From contig CM035437.1 in the NCBI GenBank assembly GCA_020310875.1, positions 52,821,527-52,885,526 of the forward strand: a DNA stretch of 64,000 bases, given 5' to 3'. The stretch comes from Ceratopteris richardii (Eukaryota; Streptophyta; Polypodiopsida; Polypodiales; Pteridaceae). Both the position numbers and the translations under genes were made by a program. Positions 1 through 12,142 of the stretch are shown in pieces (position 1 is the stretch's first letter; every line of letters begins with the position of its first letter). The notes beneath the pieces are model-generated. The model was not told where the DNA came from. It ran no database searches and was given only the letters and a program-made list of their open reading frames with translations.

Positions 1-368
1 AATAAAAAGAAAAAATGAAAAAAAGGAAAAAAATGAAAAAAGAAAAAATGAATGACAAATAGAAACCTGCTAAATTACAACCTATATCTTGCTTGTGCTA
101 TATAATATACATAAACAAAAGAATTACAAAAGAATTGATAATTTTTCTCTTCTTTCTTTTTTTTCTTTTTTTCTTTTTGTTTCCTTCTTTTTTTCCTCTT
201 TTTTATCTTTCTTTTTTTTTATAATAATTTCCTCCACTTCTCTCTCTTCCCCTCCTATTTCTTTTCTTAGAAAGAGGATGAGGTAGAGTCAATGGAAATA
301 ATTTCCAAGATGTCATAATTTCCTTCTGGTAAAATTCTGAATTCTTTATCAAGAATCCCATGTGTGCA
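1..368. other. A-rich and T-rich low-complexity stretch, no gene
   Basis: Positions 1-60 are almost pure purine (A with scattered G), and about 140-235 is almost pure pyrimidine (T with C). The small Phe/Ser-rich reading frame at 89-286 simply follows the T-tract and is not a credible protein. I see no motif linking this stretch to an annotated element, although it lies downstream (minus-strand sense) of the Gypsy scrap at 369-944 and may be its decayed tail. Confidence 0.5.
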
Positions 369-944
369 TCAGATGACCATTTTGCCTTTTCCTTCATCTA
401 AAACTTCTTCATACTTTTGAGCTATTTTAGTATCTTCATGCTTGTTTTCTTCCATTGAATCAAATCTGATTTTTTTTACCCAATAATACTTGATTCTTGT
501 TGGTTTTGTTCTAGGAATAAAACAATCTTCTTTTGATAAACTGTTCTTGGAAGTTTTTGGCTTCCATATCCATTTAGTTCTGGAAAATTGTTTTGATGAG
601 TAGTGCTTATATGTACTTTGTTTCCATATTGTTTTTGTCTTGATGCCTAGATGCTTCTGATCATTCCACACTTTCCACCTTTCTTCAGTCTTTTCAATAC
701 CTTTTGTTTCTTCAATTTTCTCTTGTATTTTATTGAAGTAGATTTGGTCATGAAAAAGTGGTATTTGTGATTTCTTTGTAGCTTCTAGTGAAACAGTAAA
801 TCCCTCCAATTCTGAGTTATAGATATCCTGTTGGTTTTCCTGTTCTTCATCACTTAATAAAAACATTAAAAATCTTTTGTCATTTAATGTCAATTTAAGC
901 TTTATATTTTCAAAATCCAAAATTACTTTACCTATTCATTCCTG
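369..944 (-). pseudogene. Gypsy scrap N: tail of the post-integrase reading frame
   Basis: This minus-strand open stretch of about 183 codons is rich in Lys, Glu and Thr. It contains two tryptophan motifs, TIWKQS and WIWKPK, about 20 residues apart. They match in type and spacing the paired IWVPK motifs that follow the second protease-like domain in Gypsy copies A, B and C of this window. I therefore read it as the same part of a diverged, AT-richer subfamily lying in the opposite orientation. It ends at about 944, where the plus-strand Gypsy A sequence begins abruptly. The match is short and by eye, so an unrelated lysine-rich frame remains possible. Confidence 0.4.
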
Positions 945-2040
945 ATTTCCCTCTACCGGCACCTACACAAACCCAATCTATGACAATTCAAGGCTTCTGT
1001 CCAGATTGTGGAAAGAAGCATTTGTTATGAGAGTGTCCCAAGAACCCCATCAATATGCCAAAAATCACTCATATCAATGTTATAGGGTTAGTGGTAGACC
1101 CCACGGGAAGTGTGACTTCCACGGCCCTGGTGCAAGAGATCACGAGAGCTAAGGCACTTAAGCAAAACCAAGACTTAGGCCAGGAAAAGAATTCGGAGGT
1201 TAGCAAGACCGAGAGATAGAATAAGAAGAGGACAAGAGCTTGGAGAGAAGTTCGTGAACGTATGAAAAGACAATGGGCAAAGAAGATGAGCAAACTCGAG
1301 GAAAGTTTGCGAGAGACCAAAGCCAAAATAATAGAAGTCACATCTCAAATGCACTCTCACACATCACCTCCACTACCATTGCCATCACCTTCTATCTCCC
1401 AACTTTCTAATCCACCACACATAACCCACCCACTACCCCGAGTAGGATCAATCTTCGCAGATCCCACTCCCAAGGACATAGACACGGTGCTTAGGGCATA
1501 TTAGGCCAGAATCCAGGAAGGGCCAAATGTAACAGATCATGAAAAGTGTTACCCTAGAGCGGACCTAGAGCTTGAACGAACAAAACTTTGTGCCAAGATG
1601 GTGCAATTGGCTCAATCCATGTTTGAGGCCAGTCACCTCTTCAACTACTCTAGCTCCACTAGAACACCATTGCATTTTGATGGTCTATTAGATAGATTGG
1701 AGAGGATAATTGCAAAGTCTAGAAGAGGAGCCACCTCCGAGGCTAAGGAGAGGACAAGTGATAGAATAAGCATTCCTCCAAAGTAAGATTATGTGCCTAA
1801 CTCCACTAAACCAGACACCTCTTCTTCTATGAATCGGTATTCACCAAAATTCTTGCGAGAGATTCAAGAAGAGAAATGGGCTAAAGAAAGTGACGATCCT
1901 CCTCCAATTGAACTTGTGGATGACGTGCACGATCAATTCCCACAAGACATTCCTTCCATTTATGGAGAGCAAGAGAGTGCCCAATCTCATGAGAGATTAG
2001 ACTTCGAGTCTAATTCCTTATAGGAACTACCCCATTTCAC
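945..2040 (+). pseudogene. Gypsy A gag, C-terminal part
   Basis: The segment opens with the last zinc-knuckle region (GFCPDCGKKHLL-type wording near 990-1030), which is also seen in copy C near 54770. A charged, coiled-coil-like stretch follows (about 1262-1360, rich in Lys/Glu with regular Leu/Ile), then a Pro/Ser-rich spacer (about 1360-1440). Next come a conserved helical segment near 1560-1700 and an acidic tail with the motif QFPQDIPSIYGE near 1945. The same order occurs in B (34180-34900) and C (55039-55790). In a living element gag would form the particle shell and bind the RNA. This copy is broken. Confidence 0.75.
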
Positions 2041-2068
2041 AGGTCCATGGGAAGCTAAGTCTACTTGC

Positions 2069-3532
2069 ATGAGAGCACCCATGGTCATGATAAGAAACGA
2101 AGAATCAATCATACCTAGGAACACAGAGGTAGTGAAAAATACTAAAGTGCAGTGCAACCTCACTTTAGAAGAGCTACTCAAGGTTAAGCCTGAATTGTGG
2201 GAACATGTAGCCAAACAAGTAGTTGACGTAGCAAAACCTCATTCCCAGGTAGGATCTCATAGAAAAGTGCCAGAAATACCTTTGGACAAGATAGGAGACA
2301 TGAGCGAAGGAGAAGAAGGAAACACTTACCTTCCCATTACCCATCAGGGTTACACCACCAAGGCAATTTTGGACTTAGGTGCAGGAGTTGCAATTGCTAC
2401 CACTTCCCTATGGAAGCGTTGGGGCAAGCCAGCGCTCAGGCCCACGAGAATGAAATTGCAGATGGCCGATGGTCACATAGAAAGACCCATAGGACTGCTA
2501 GAAAGGATAACTCTCATTATATGTGGTGTAGAGTTTGAACATGCTTTTGCTATATGTGACTTTAGCAAAAACCAGGCCTATGAGATGATTTTGGGAAGGC
2601 CACTTATGCGTCAATTGCAAGTGGTACAAGATTGGGGAACCAATTCTTTGTATTTGCAACACTTAGGTGTTACAACCAAAGTCAATCTCAAGGATTACTC
2701 TCATAGAGACGTACCGCCTATTCAATGGAATCCCATCCATAGAGCTAAGGATGATACAGAGTCAGTGCATTCCATAGGATCAGGATCCTCACGGATGCAT
2801 GAAGACACCCACTTATGGATGTGCAAAGTAGCAGTAGAGGAAGAGAAGAGAGAAAAAGCAAGAGAGGTAGGTGCGAAGGAAACCCATAGATCAATTCAAG
2901 ACCCAGCTTATGCACCTGTAGTATTTCGTGACAAAGAATTTGAACCTCATGGCTGGGCGGAGATTTTAGCGACCATGGATGTAGCCATCAATGAAGAACA
3001 ATGGACACCCCACTGTGATGAGGATGGCTATGACATTTCAGTCTTCACAATAGAGCCAATCATGTGTGATTCGATTATTGAAGAATGTGAACCTAGCACT
3101 CATGCATTCAAGGATGCAAGTGACTTCGATCTAGAGTCAATTATAATGGACCCTCCTTTTGCATCAGATGAGGAATATTTCTACAAAGTAGAAGCTCACC
3201 CTCAGAGACATGAAGAAATTATGAATGAGGTGAGATTAACCACACAAGTGACCACTAAGAACAAGGGCAAGAAGAGGAAGAAGAGAGAAGTCACACCAGA
3301 GGAAGAAGAATCTTTGCTTGAGTTCTCTGAAAATTTCAAGAAGTATGAAGTTGAAGATAGGAGAGTCATGGTAAGGATGCCTAAACGTGAAGCCGTCATA
3401 GGAGAGGCCTATGATAACAAAGAAACTACAAAGAAAATCATAGTGACCTTAGAGGAAGGTGAAGAGCGATGCACATACATAGGACACGACCTAAGTGAAG
3501 ATGAGGAGCAGGAGTTGATAGCCTTACTATGA
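2069..3532 (+). pseudogene. Gypsy A upstream protease-like domain and acidic linker
   Basis: Residues about 75-215 of this 487-codon stretch (2290-2710) read as a retropepsin-like fold. There is an AILDLG-type loop after a beta-strand context, then a hydrophobic ILGRPLM motif typical of the C-terminal half of plant retropepsins. Its catalytic loop is not of textbook form, and C has the same kind of loop, so a non-catalytic role is possible. The remainder (2720-3532) is a strongly acidic linker with a well-conserved core, EILATMDVAINEEQW, that recurs in B, C and, weakly, E. It ends in a Lys-rich and Glu-rich stretch that leads into RT. I recognise no named domain in the linker. Confidence 0.7.
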
Positions 3533-3544
3533 GAATATAGAGAT

Positions 3545-6093
3545 GTGTTTGCATGGAGTTACAAGGACCTGAAAGGTGTAGACCCTGACATATGCGCACA
3601 TACGATCCCCATGACCTCAGATGCTAGACCCTCTAAACAGAAGCCATACACATATAATGACAACTATGCTGCCAAGATAAAAAAAGAGATAGATCGCTTG
3701 GTTGAAGCTGGATTTATCTATGAAATCGAGCACACTGAATGGTATCCCCCATTGTAGTGGTGCCCAAAAAGAATGGCAAATTACGTGTATGCATTAACTT
3801 GAAGAAGGTCAACGCAACCACTATCAGAGATAGTTATCCGCTTCCTATCACTGAGCATCTATTAGAAAGGGTAGCAGGCAAAGAAGTGTATAGCTTCCGA
3901 GATGGGTTCTCTGACTACACCAGATTGGAACAAGCCATTCCATGTCCATGTGGATGCATCCAATTATGCTATTGGGTGTGTACTTGCACAAGCTATGGGC
4001 GAAGGTAATATGGATCTTCCAATTGCCTATGCTAGTAGACATTTAAATGCAGTTGAACGAAATTATACCACTACTGAGAGAGAAGGGTTAGGCATGGGAT
4101 ATGTGGTTAAAAAGTTTAGACACTATTTGCTTGCAAATAAGTTTAAATTTTTTACTGATCATCAAGCTCTACTTTACTTGGTAAACAAGCCATGCAATAC
4201 AGGGAGATTAGTAAGATGGTTCCTCTTACTAATGGAATGTGACTTTGAGGTAGTGGTGAGGAAGGGAAAGACTCACTTGAGAGCAGATCATCTCTCTAGG
4301 CTCACATCCAGAGAGGCCCCACAAGGAGTATCAGATGACCTTCCTGATGCTTACTTGTTTAATTTTGAAGTTGTACCAGAGTGGGCCAAGACCTTAGTGC
4401 CAATACTGACATATGGGCCTAAACATCCAGTAGTGAACACTCAAGATAGGGAGGTAGTAAAAGCCCAGAAGTACCATATCATGGCACGGAGTATGTACAA
4501 GCATACAGATCAAGGAATATTAGCTTGTTGTGTGGAAGAGGATGAGTATGCAAAGTGGGTGCATTTAGCACATGTGGGTGCATTAGAGCAACATTACTCG
4601 AGGCAAAGAACTTTACCGACACTGAGGAAACTCGGAGTGCACTAGCAAACTATGGAAGTAGATGTCCATAGGATGTGCAAGGAATGCCCAATCTGCCATA
4701 CTAACCCACCAGTGGAACATGCCACTCTTTATCGGGTGTCTTTAGTGCCAAATTGGAGCGAACCATTAGTAGCCTTTCTGAAGACGAGAACCTTTCCCCA
4801 AGATATGACATTGGTTAGACAAAGGATCTTAGAACAAGAAGCTCTAGACTATACTCTCATTGGAGATAATCTATACAGAAGAGGAAAAGATGGGTATCTT
4901 AGATTATGTGTCCACGAGAGCGAATATCTGAAGATCTTGGAAACTGCTCACCAAGGTGTAGCAGGAGGACACTTTGGACCAGATAGAGTGATCAAGGAAG
5001 TACTTTTTGCAGGTCTGTGGTGGCCCACACTTCACATGGATGCACATACCTATGTGAAGAGGTGTGATGTTTGTCAGCAAACTCAGTACCCTATACGTAA
5101 AGATGAGATACCATTGAAACCTATGATGGGTGAACGTGCATTCTCTAAGTGGGGAATAGACTTTGTCGGTCCTATTAATCCCCCAGCTTAGGGTTCCCAT
5201 GTTGAATACATTATACTGACTATCTAACCAAATGGGTCGAGGTGAAAGCTACGACAAAGAACGATGCTCAGACAACTGCTAAGTTCTTATTCGAGAATGT
5301 GTTCACCAGATACTGGCTGCCAATAGAGCTAGTAAGTGATAGAGGCACACACTTCTTGAATGAATTCATAGAAAGCTTTCTCCAAGTATTCTTGGTTATA
5401 CATAAGAATTCTGCCCCCTATCATCCACAAGCTAATGGACAAGCTGAGAGCACAAATAAGATTCTATTCAATGTATTGACGAAATTGGTTAATAGTAAAC
5501 ACTCTGATTGGGACAAATAGCTACACCATGTTGTTTGGGCATACAGAGTTGCCTATAAAACGGTACTCCAAGCCACACCCTTTCAGATGGTGTTCGGCAA
5601 AAATGCAGTGCTACCATTGGACTTTTTGATACCTACATTGAAGGTAGCACAAGAGCATGACTGGACAGGCCATGAGCTCTCCTCTAGAATCTTCGATCTT
5701 GAACAATTGGGTGAAACACGATTGAGAGCGGCACCAAGAATTTATGCAGCCAAGAAGAGACAAAAAGCATATTTTGACACACATGTGAAAGATAAGGGCG
5801 TGAAACCAGGAGACCTAGTCCTAGTCTACACTTTGAAGCAACATGCACGGAAATTAGAGAAGAGAAGCTATGGACCAATGATTATCAATAGGATCTCCAC
5901 AAGTGGAGCAGTTCAACTAGCCGCTCTAGAAGAAGACATCCTAGCAAGTTACATTAGTGGATGCAGAGTCAAGTTATATCAGGAACCCCTCACGGAGGAG
6001 ATGTTAAATCGACTCAATACTGCAAAGAAACATAAAGAAGAGGAAAAGCGAATTCGAGAAGAAGCACAAGCAGAAGCTTTAGAACGCATCTGA
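3545..6093 (+). pseudogene. Gypsy A pol: RT (incomplete), RNase H, two H2C2 modules, integrase
   Basis: RT-type wording (KKNGKLRVCINLKKVNA) lies near 3765-3815; RT is incomplete in this copy. RNase H follows (about 3905-4310) with HVDASNYAIGCVLAQ and FFTDHQALLYLVN. Two H2C2 zinc-finger modules come next: His pair near 4570-4592 with Cys pair near 4676-4697, and His pair near 4945-4971 with Cys pair near 5064-5076. The integrase core spans about 5150-5560, with the acidic positions in GIDFVGPI, SDRGTHF and GQAES contexts. A basic C-terminal integrase part runs to about 6093. The order RT, RNase H, integrase defines Gypsy/Ty3. The copy is broken in several places. Confidence 0.88.
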
Positions 6094-6214
6094 CGAATGA
6101 AATTGAGGAGACAACGTAGAGATCAGCCTATGTCTGACACTCAAGAGTCTCTAGGTTATCACATGGCCATGTTCAAGGCTTTAGGTGAACGTTGCAATAG
6201 GATAGTTGATCGAT

Positions 6215-6594
6215 GATCCTTTGTGACCTTAGAGGTAGGACAAGGAGAGAGTGCAAGGACCGTGAGAGCTTTAATTGACTCAGGAGCAGCCACTAGTGTA
6301 GTTTGACTTTCTTACTGCCAAGAATTGCAATTGAAGGTCAATCCTATAGAGGCATATCTCATAGGATTGGGAGGTGTGGAAACCCCTTGCATGGGAGAGG
6401 TGGAACTTCCCCTCTACATTCAAGAGGATCTAATGGTAGTCAAAGTGCTAGTATGTGAAGACGAGGATCTTAGCAAACCTCTTATCTTGGGCCAAGACTG
6501 GATCTATGAGCATGCAATCAACCTCAACCTAAGAAGTGGACTTCTTCAGGCTTGGGTAGGCCAAAAATGCATGACGATTGAATTAGAGAATTAA
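6215..6594 (+). pseudogene. Gypsy A second, post-integrase retropepsin-like domain
   Basis: After integrase comes RALIDSGAATS (near 6268), the canonical active-site loop of an aspartic protease. It is followed by IGLGGVETPCMGEVELPL and then ILGQDWIYEHAINLNL, the hydrophobic-Gly motif that closes plant retropepsin domains. The domain is about 120 residues long, the normal size of a retropepsin monomer. In ordinary Gypsy elements protease lies between gag and RT, so this position is unusual. The same domain sits at the same place in B and C. It belongs to a broken copy. Confidence 0.8.
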
Positions 6595-6681
6595 GCACTC
6601 AAGCCACTAGAAAAGGCACCAAATCCTGGTCCCTCCAAGAACCCACATGAAGATAATGATGCTATTCTTGTCCAAAGTTCT

Positions 6682-7203
6682 ATGGTGCAGAAGATTGTCA
6701 CTCTTGACGAAGGTGCAGAAGTCAATGAGGAGTTCCCTTCTTTTCCAAAGAGGATTCGAGGAAAGCAAGCCAGGCAACATAGGACACAGAGGAGGTCGAT
6801 GATCAAGAAGCATGAGCACCAACCTATGCAATATAAAGCACCTCTTGGCATGAAACAGATCTGGGTATGCAAGGGTGGAAAACCCACGGCTCCAGAGACA
6901 GGTTCTCAAAGGTGCACCAAACGAGCTACATTGTCAAGGATTACACTGAAGGAGTACCCTAGGCAACACTCTAGACATACCATTTCTATTTGGGTCCCAA
7001 AGCAGTCAATGAAGGCAATCCCAAATGCTAAACAAATCTGGGTGCCCAAGACCTACTTACAAACTCAAATAGCTTCACCTCCATTCACAAGATTGAGTCA
7101 ACATTCACAAGCACTCTTGGCACAAATTCCGTTGGAGCAAGTCTATGACAAGCCTAAGTATTGGCTTGAGTCCCACAAAGTCATAAAAGAAGCTTCAAAA
7201 TGA
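6682..7203 (+). pseudogene. Gypsy A IWVPK-repeat tail
   Basis: This basic, Gln/Lys/Ser-rich segment directly follows the second protease-like domain. It carries three copies of a tryptophan motif: QIWVCK near 6857, SIWVPK near 6985 and QIWVPK near 7032. The last two are spaced 16 residues apart, as in B and C. It has no predicted membrane segment or zinc ligand pattern. The function is unknown. A nucleic-acid-binding or capsid-binding tail would fit the composition, but that is a guess. Confidence 0.6.
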
Positions 7204-7287
7204 AGACTATGTAAAGTTCACTTGTGAACTACCTCTTGTAACTTTTGAAGAGTTTACTTAATGTAAAAGTGAAAGAATCTTAAGTGG

Positions 7288-10200
7288 TTGAGTGCATTAC
7301 TGATTAAGCTTCCTGTATGGATTGTGGAGCAGCTGTATGAAGCAAATAAAAGGTCATCTAGAAAGCTAGTGGTGAATGGTTGTTGTTCAATCACGTGCAT
7401 CATCTACAAGTGCTTAGCATACGATGTACCCATTGAATGTGCATTAACTTGGTCACAACTACAAATGTTTAAGAGACTCAAAATTGCCACACATCAATCC
7501 AAGCGCATGAGGGGCTCAATTCCTTGTGTCCAAACACGTGAAGTTCTCACGACTCCAGAAAGCTCACCACGAGGGGTTGCCACTGTGCCTCCCTTTACCA
7601 TTCGCACTCCTAGATCTGGATCTGAAGGCACATCACAAGCTACCCCATCGGCTCCTCCTATCCCCCTTGAATTTGAATTTCCTACGACTGGAGACGTTGA
7701 AGGGATGAGCACCGACTTCAAATCATTCTTGCAAAGTACCCAACTCTCTGATGTAGAATTCTTTTCGGACACAGAAGAACAGGGCACCTCTTCCCAAAGA
7801 CAGAGAAAATCCACAGACAGTCGTCATGTACATTGGGATGATGATTAGCAAAGAACTTTATCTCAACAACTAGAACACGCAGAAGGTGAAGAAGAGGAAG
7901 AGGAAGAAGCAGAAGCAGAAGAAACCACCGGAACCCCAACATATACAGCATTCGAAGGCTGTATCAAATCATGGAATGAGTGCGGTCACAACAACTACTC
8001 ACCAAACACAGCAGTAGGATGCTCATGGCTCAGCTATTGGAAGAAGCTGGAGTTGACTCTGAATGCAGCGAAGGCCTACTATTGATGGCAAAAATGTATG
8101 GGGTTGTGGAAGGAGTCCGATTAGCGATCTAGAGACCTCCTATTCAATATGATCCACGAAGATTCCAAACACGACCATGGTCTGGTAAAAACATCTAGAT
8201 TCCCATTACTACAATGGAAGGACCTATTATTACATCTGAACCCACTGAGACAACCTCCCAAGCAGCAGTAACCTCTGGCCAAGAGCTCCCAGTCACCCAT
8301 GAGGAATCAACCGAGCCAACACCACCAACCCACCCACCATCACCTCCTAGAATAGAAGCCATGGAGATCACCTCGACTACTCACCCCACAGAGCAAGCCT
8401 TCATCTTCCATAGTCCAACCTCCAATTCCACCTTGTTTTCTTCTTTTGAAAACCCCTTATATAATACCACCACTGTAATAATAGAATCCTCCATAGAGCC
8501 TGCCATAGGACAACCAGCCCCCACGCCCTCGGTCATAGGCCATCCTGACACTAGATCCATATTCTTTGGATTCCCTGCCACCAGGCTCCCTTTCATGACC
8601 TTCCCGCCTCCGGTCTCTCACTTCCCACCCCCCATACCACCAGTCCTTCAACCCGCCCATGACTACTTTTGTAGAATGTTTCAAGCCACCACCCAACCCC
8701 TCTCGTCGAACCCATTCCCATAATCCACACCACACTTATTCACCCCCATCACACACACACCACCTACCATTCCGGTATACATGGAAGACACTACACTCAC
8801 ATCCACCCCTGAAGGTATGGACATTTCACCACCGATGGCACCTCACCTCCCCCCACACTCCCACCTTCTCCCATTCCCCGTCCACCAATTTCACCCGCAC
8901 ACACATCTCCTGTAGACACAGCATTCAAACTTCCCATTCCCCAATTCCCTTCCCATGCATCTTCCATTGTACAAACCACACCTTCATCTATAGGCAATGC
9001 ATTTGACACCATGATTGCATGTATGTCACAGCTAAGGACAGAATGCAATCAGCTGCAGGCACATAACCAAAGATTACAAGTACACTCTAAAGCATTACAA
9101 CAATGCCTTGATACACTGGAAGAGGACAGAGCTAGCCTCCAAACTCAATTTCAAACCTTACAAGAGGCTCATGGCATGTTGGAGACACAATTTCAAAATG
9201 TAGATCAATAAGCGATCCAAGGGTTGGAAAGCCATTTACAAATACAACTGGAACAAAATTCCAAACTTCAGCACAATATGGTGCTGCTCAAATGACACCT
9301 AGCAGCAGCACACGAGGAAAATAGATGTCTCCAACTACAGAACCAAGAAAACTTAGAGGCTACCATTGAAAGCACAGCTGGGGCACCGATAATCCCTCAA
9401 AATTCCAAGTAGTGACCCCGAAAAACATAAAGATAATCTTTGAAGACTATGCTACACTGCTTGAGGCACATGACCACTTATCTGAGGAACTGGATCAACT
9501 GAAGCAGAAACAACAGGAAGACACGATAATTGCCCCTCAAACCACCGCCTCCACTGCTTCACTTCTCACTGACTCAGAGGCCCTACAAGCTCTCCAAAAA
9601 CAAGTCACAGAATTACAAGCACGCCTCCTACAATACGAAAGACCACCTTCCCCACCCGAGGCTCCCACAGATGAAGAGACAGTCTCCATTCCTGTGGAAC
9701 AAACATTTGAAGAGGAATATGATCCGTAATCCCAGGGGGACAACAAACGAAAGAAGGTGAGGATAGTTTTGAAGCACCATGACCCCCATGGCTACGACAA
9801 GTGGAAGAAATGGGGAGTTCTCATGAAGAGTGCATAGTAGTGCAAAACTAGGCCATGAGAGTCATAGAGGAAACTGTGTTACATTCCAATTACTTCAAGA
9901 ACTTGACATCTAGATGCCTTATCCTCTCATCAGAACTCCAATACAAGCCTTACTATGTTATTCTGGCTGATTACAATGCAGAAATACAGAGAGTCACGGG
10001 TAAGATTCACTTCTCGAGACATATCCTGAAATGTTGTGCACATGGAACAATGCGCCTTTACATCTACTTTACAATCCATGCTATAGCCGTGTTCCATGAT
10101 GCAGATCATGGAAAGCATTCAACATAAAGGTACAGAATAATGCTCAATGTAAGGAGTGGCTCAATTATCTGTACATAGCACCTTCGCAGGGACCACCATC

Positions 10201-10755
10201 GACAACGTACATGATGGCCACAAATCGACATTGGATGCCTCGATTGAAGCCCATGCCAGATGTTGCAGCCCAAATGATGCTCAAAATTTTGGATATGATG
10301 CAAGTTGTACTCAAAACTTTTAGAAATGTAGTAGCACCACAAGTACGTCTACCGGGGTTTACCAATGGAAATTACAATTTGGTGTATGACATGAGCACCA
10401 CCCCAGCATTCGTGTGGCTTACGCTTAGCATGCACGCATCAAATATCTCCTCGAATGTTACAAACAAACATTCAAACACATGTTCAGAACAAGTTTCTAG
10501 GAGTATCACTCGGAGGTCTTTGCACCTAAGCCCACACACCTGATTCATCTCTTTGCATGTGAACAAGCCATGTACTCTGAGTACTACACGACACCGCAAC
10601 CAAACGTCCCAGGTGCAATAAATTGGGATGCATTGGAAGCTGATCTAGCAAGAGGCTTACGCATAGGTGAACACGAGCTAGCCACGAATGTCCTACAATA
10701 CTATATCGACGACCCTATAACAGACCAGAGGTATGTTAGGGGTGATAGACACTAG
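7288..10755 (+). pseudogene. Gypsy A third reading frame (ORF3), broken
   Basis: Between the IWVPK tail and the polypurine tract lies about 3.4 kb of former coding sequence. It has four zones. A short globular start (7288-7500, KLVVNGCCSITCIIYKCLAY) faintly resembles the plant 'putative transposon protein' domain found in other retroelement ORFs. A Pro/Ser/Thr-rich low-complexity region follows (about 7540-9000). Next is a Gln/Leu-rich coiled coil (about 9011-9730). The last is a C-terminal domain (about 9855-10755) with YDMSTTPAF-type and W-x-x-L motifs shared with B, D and E. It occupies the env position, but I see no signal peptide or transmembrane helix, so calling it an envelope is not supported. 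Confidence 0.65.
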
Positions 10756-10766
10756 AGAGGGGCGAG
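10754..10766 (+). other. Polypurine tract of Gypsy A
   Basis: A run of purines with one C lies immediately before the TGTTGG start of the 3' LTR. This is the position where plus-strand priming occurs in LTR retrotransposons. Copy B has the equivalent at 44685-44699. Confidence 0.75.
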
Positions 10767-11374
10767 TGTTGGCATACAAGTCATAAGAAGAGCATACAGG
10801 CACAAAGGAACAGTCATGCACAATACGGCAACAAGGCTCAATCATTTTTTTCATAAACTATTTCCAACTCAAGTGATTTTCATCACTACACACACATTGT
10901 AAATCCCGTTTTTGGTAGAGTAGACTCCATTTTGTTCAAGTCGAGGAGTCCTTCAGCTTGAGGAGTAGTAAAATTAGCTACATACCAATTTTCGTAATTT
11001 TTAGACTCCGTTTGAGCCCTCAAATAGGCTCTAGAACCTAATTTTTAACTAGGCGGGACACTAGGTCTGAACAAGGCCAAAGCTAGTCAAAAAACTATAA
11101 AAAGAGCTAGAGAGCTCATTTTTGGGGTTAGATTGTTAGTGATTTGAGCTTATGTAAGAGACTTTTTGACTAACGCAAAGAACTCCATTGTTCCTCTCTT
11201 TGTTCTTGCCTTGTGTGCGCGTGTGTGTATGTGTGTGCATGTTTGTGTGCTTCTTACTCACGCGCTTGTGCTTTCACTTGCTCATAGTCTTCATACTAGT
11301 CCGCACGTCTCCACGGATTGATAATTATGAGGTGGATCTCCTCATGTTGGTACTTGCCATTGTGCTAGAGTGAC
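10767..11374 (+). repeat. 3' LTR of Gypsy A
   Basis: The LTR starts TGTTGGCA right after the polypurine tract and ends near TGACA at 11374, about 608 bp. It aligns with the B LTR (44700-45325): a shared ATTTTCATCAC stretch, GGAGTCCTT-AGCTTGAGGAG, a TATA box followed by AGAGCT (11096 here, 45063 in B), and the closing ATTGTGCTAGAG. The last 110 bases also resemble the end of the C 5' LTR. The exact 3' base is chosen by TG...CA convention. Confidence 0.8.
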
Positions 11375-11469
11375 AAATGCCTTCTTTAACCTGCACACCT
11401 AGTTTTCATGCCCTATTTGCACAAAGCCACGAGGCTGAAAAACAAACACTTCTTCATGCAAGTCACCAT

Positions 11470-12140
11470 TCAAAAATGTTGCTTAATGTCCAATTGATGT
11501 ACATTCCAACCATGATGGGCTGTAAGTGCACAGATGCTACGAACAATAGTCATTCGGCAAGTAGGAGCAAAGGTCTTATCAAAATCAATGCCTCTTTCCT
11601 GAGCATAACCCTTTGCAACAAGCCTAGCCTTATACATGTCAACTGTTCCATCAGGTTTATGCTTCAACTTGTATACCCACTTAGTGCCAATGGCCTTCTT
11701 TCCAAGAGGCAATTCACATAAAGACCAGGTACCATATGTCATGATAGCATTATATTCAGATTGCATTGCAGCCATCCAATGTTCCAAATTTTGTGCTTCA
11801 TCAAACGAAACAGGCTCAGACTCATCACAGAGACAAGATGCAACCATAGGATAGCAATCTGATGTAAAAGAGGCACTATGAGAACCTGAACAAGTACGAT
11901 ATGAGAGAGGTTAATCTAATTTGTTGTCATGAAAAGTCTGCATCAACCATTTTGGCATAGTTTTTGCCTCCTCAATATCAGCTCTCTCATCAACAAGGGC
12001 ATCATGTAAATCCGTATCAGAAATAGAATGATCTTCATCATCACATGAAACCTACAATGGCTAAGAAATTGCCTCATTAGGACCAACACTAGATTGTCCA
12101 CTTGTAAAAAGAGGCAGCAAGGTATCATACATATCTTGGG
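11470..12140 (-). pseudogene. Copia F RT (N-terminal part)
   Basis: The translated wording WMAAMQSEYNAIMTYGTWSL, then KWVYKLKHKPDGTV and YKARLVAKGYAQERGIDFD, is the hallmark beginning of plant Copia reverse transcriptase (RVT_2). LDIKQHF, near its left end, is the first catalytic-region motif. RT stops at about 11470, close to the Gypsy A LTR boundary, so only its first third is present. The integrase C-terminal part and the acidic inter-domain segment lie to the right (about 11900-12330). Confidence 0.85.
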
Positions 12141-12142
12141 AG

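Larger units (their letters stand above)
945..11374 (+). mobile_element. Gypsy element A, 5'-incomplete, with 3' LTR
   Basis: Element A is a plant Gypsy-superfamily LTR retrotransposon (Athila/Tat side of the family by domain content). It begins inside the gag zinc-knuckle region at about 945 and runs through a protease-like domain, linker, an incomplete RT, RNase H, duplicated H2C2 modules, integrase, a second protease-like domain and a long third reading frame. A polypurine tract and one LTR ending at 11374 follow. The 5' LTR, leader and capsid part of gag are not in the window. The copy is broken, with well over a dozen breaks spread along its length. Its closest relative here is copy C; B is more distant. 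With only one LTR its age cannot be read from an LTR pair, but the general decay points to an old insertion. Confidence 0.9.

Noticed and set aside
89-286. Phe/Ser-rich small protein with apparent membrane segment
   Set aside because: The hydrophobicity comes from a T-tract; there is no homology or supporting context.
8381-8735. Minus-strand Gly/Trp-rich frames opposite the Pro/Thr-rich part of ORF3
   Set aside because: They are antisense shadows of the Pro-rich coding remnant; the same applies to 9537-9746 and 42261-42503.
7288-10755. Calling the third reading frame an envelope gene
   Set aside because: It is in the right place, but I see no signal peptide, transmembrane helix or cleavage-site context. 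Position alone is not enough.
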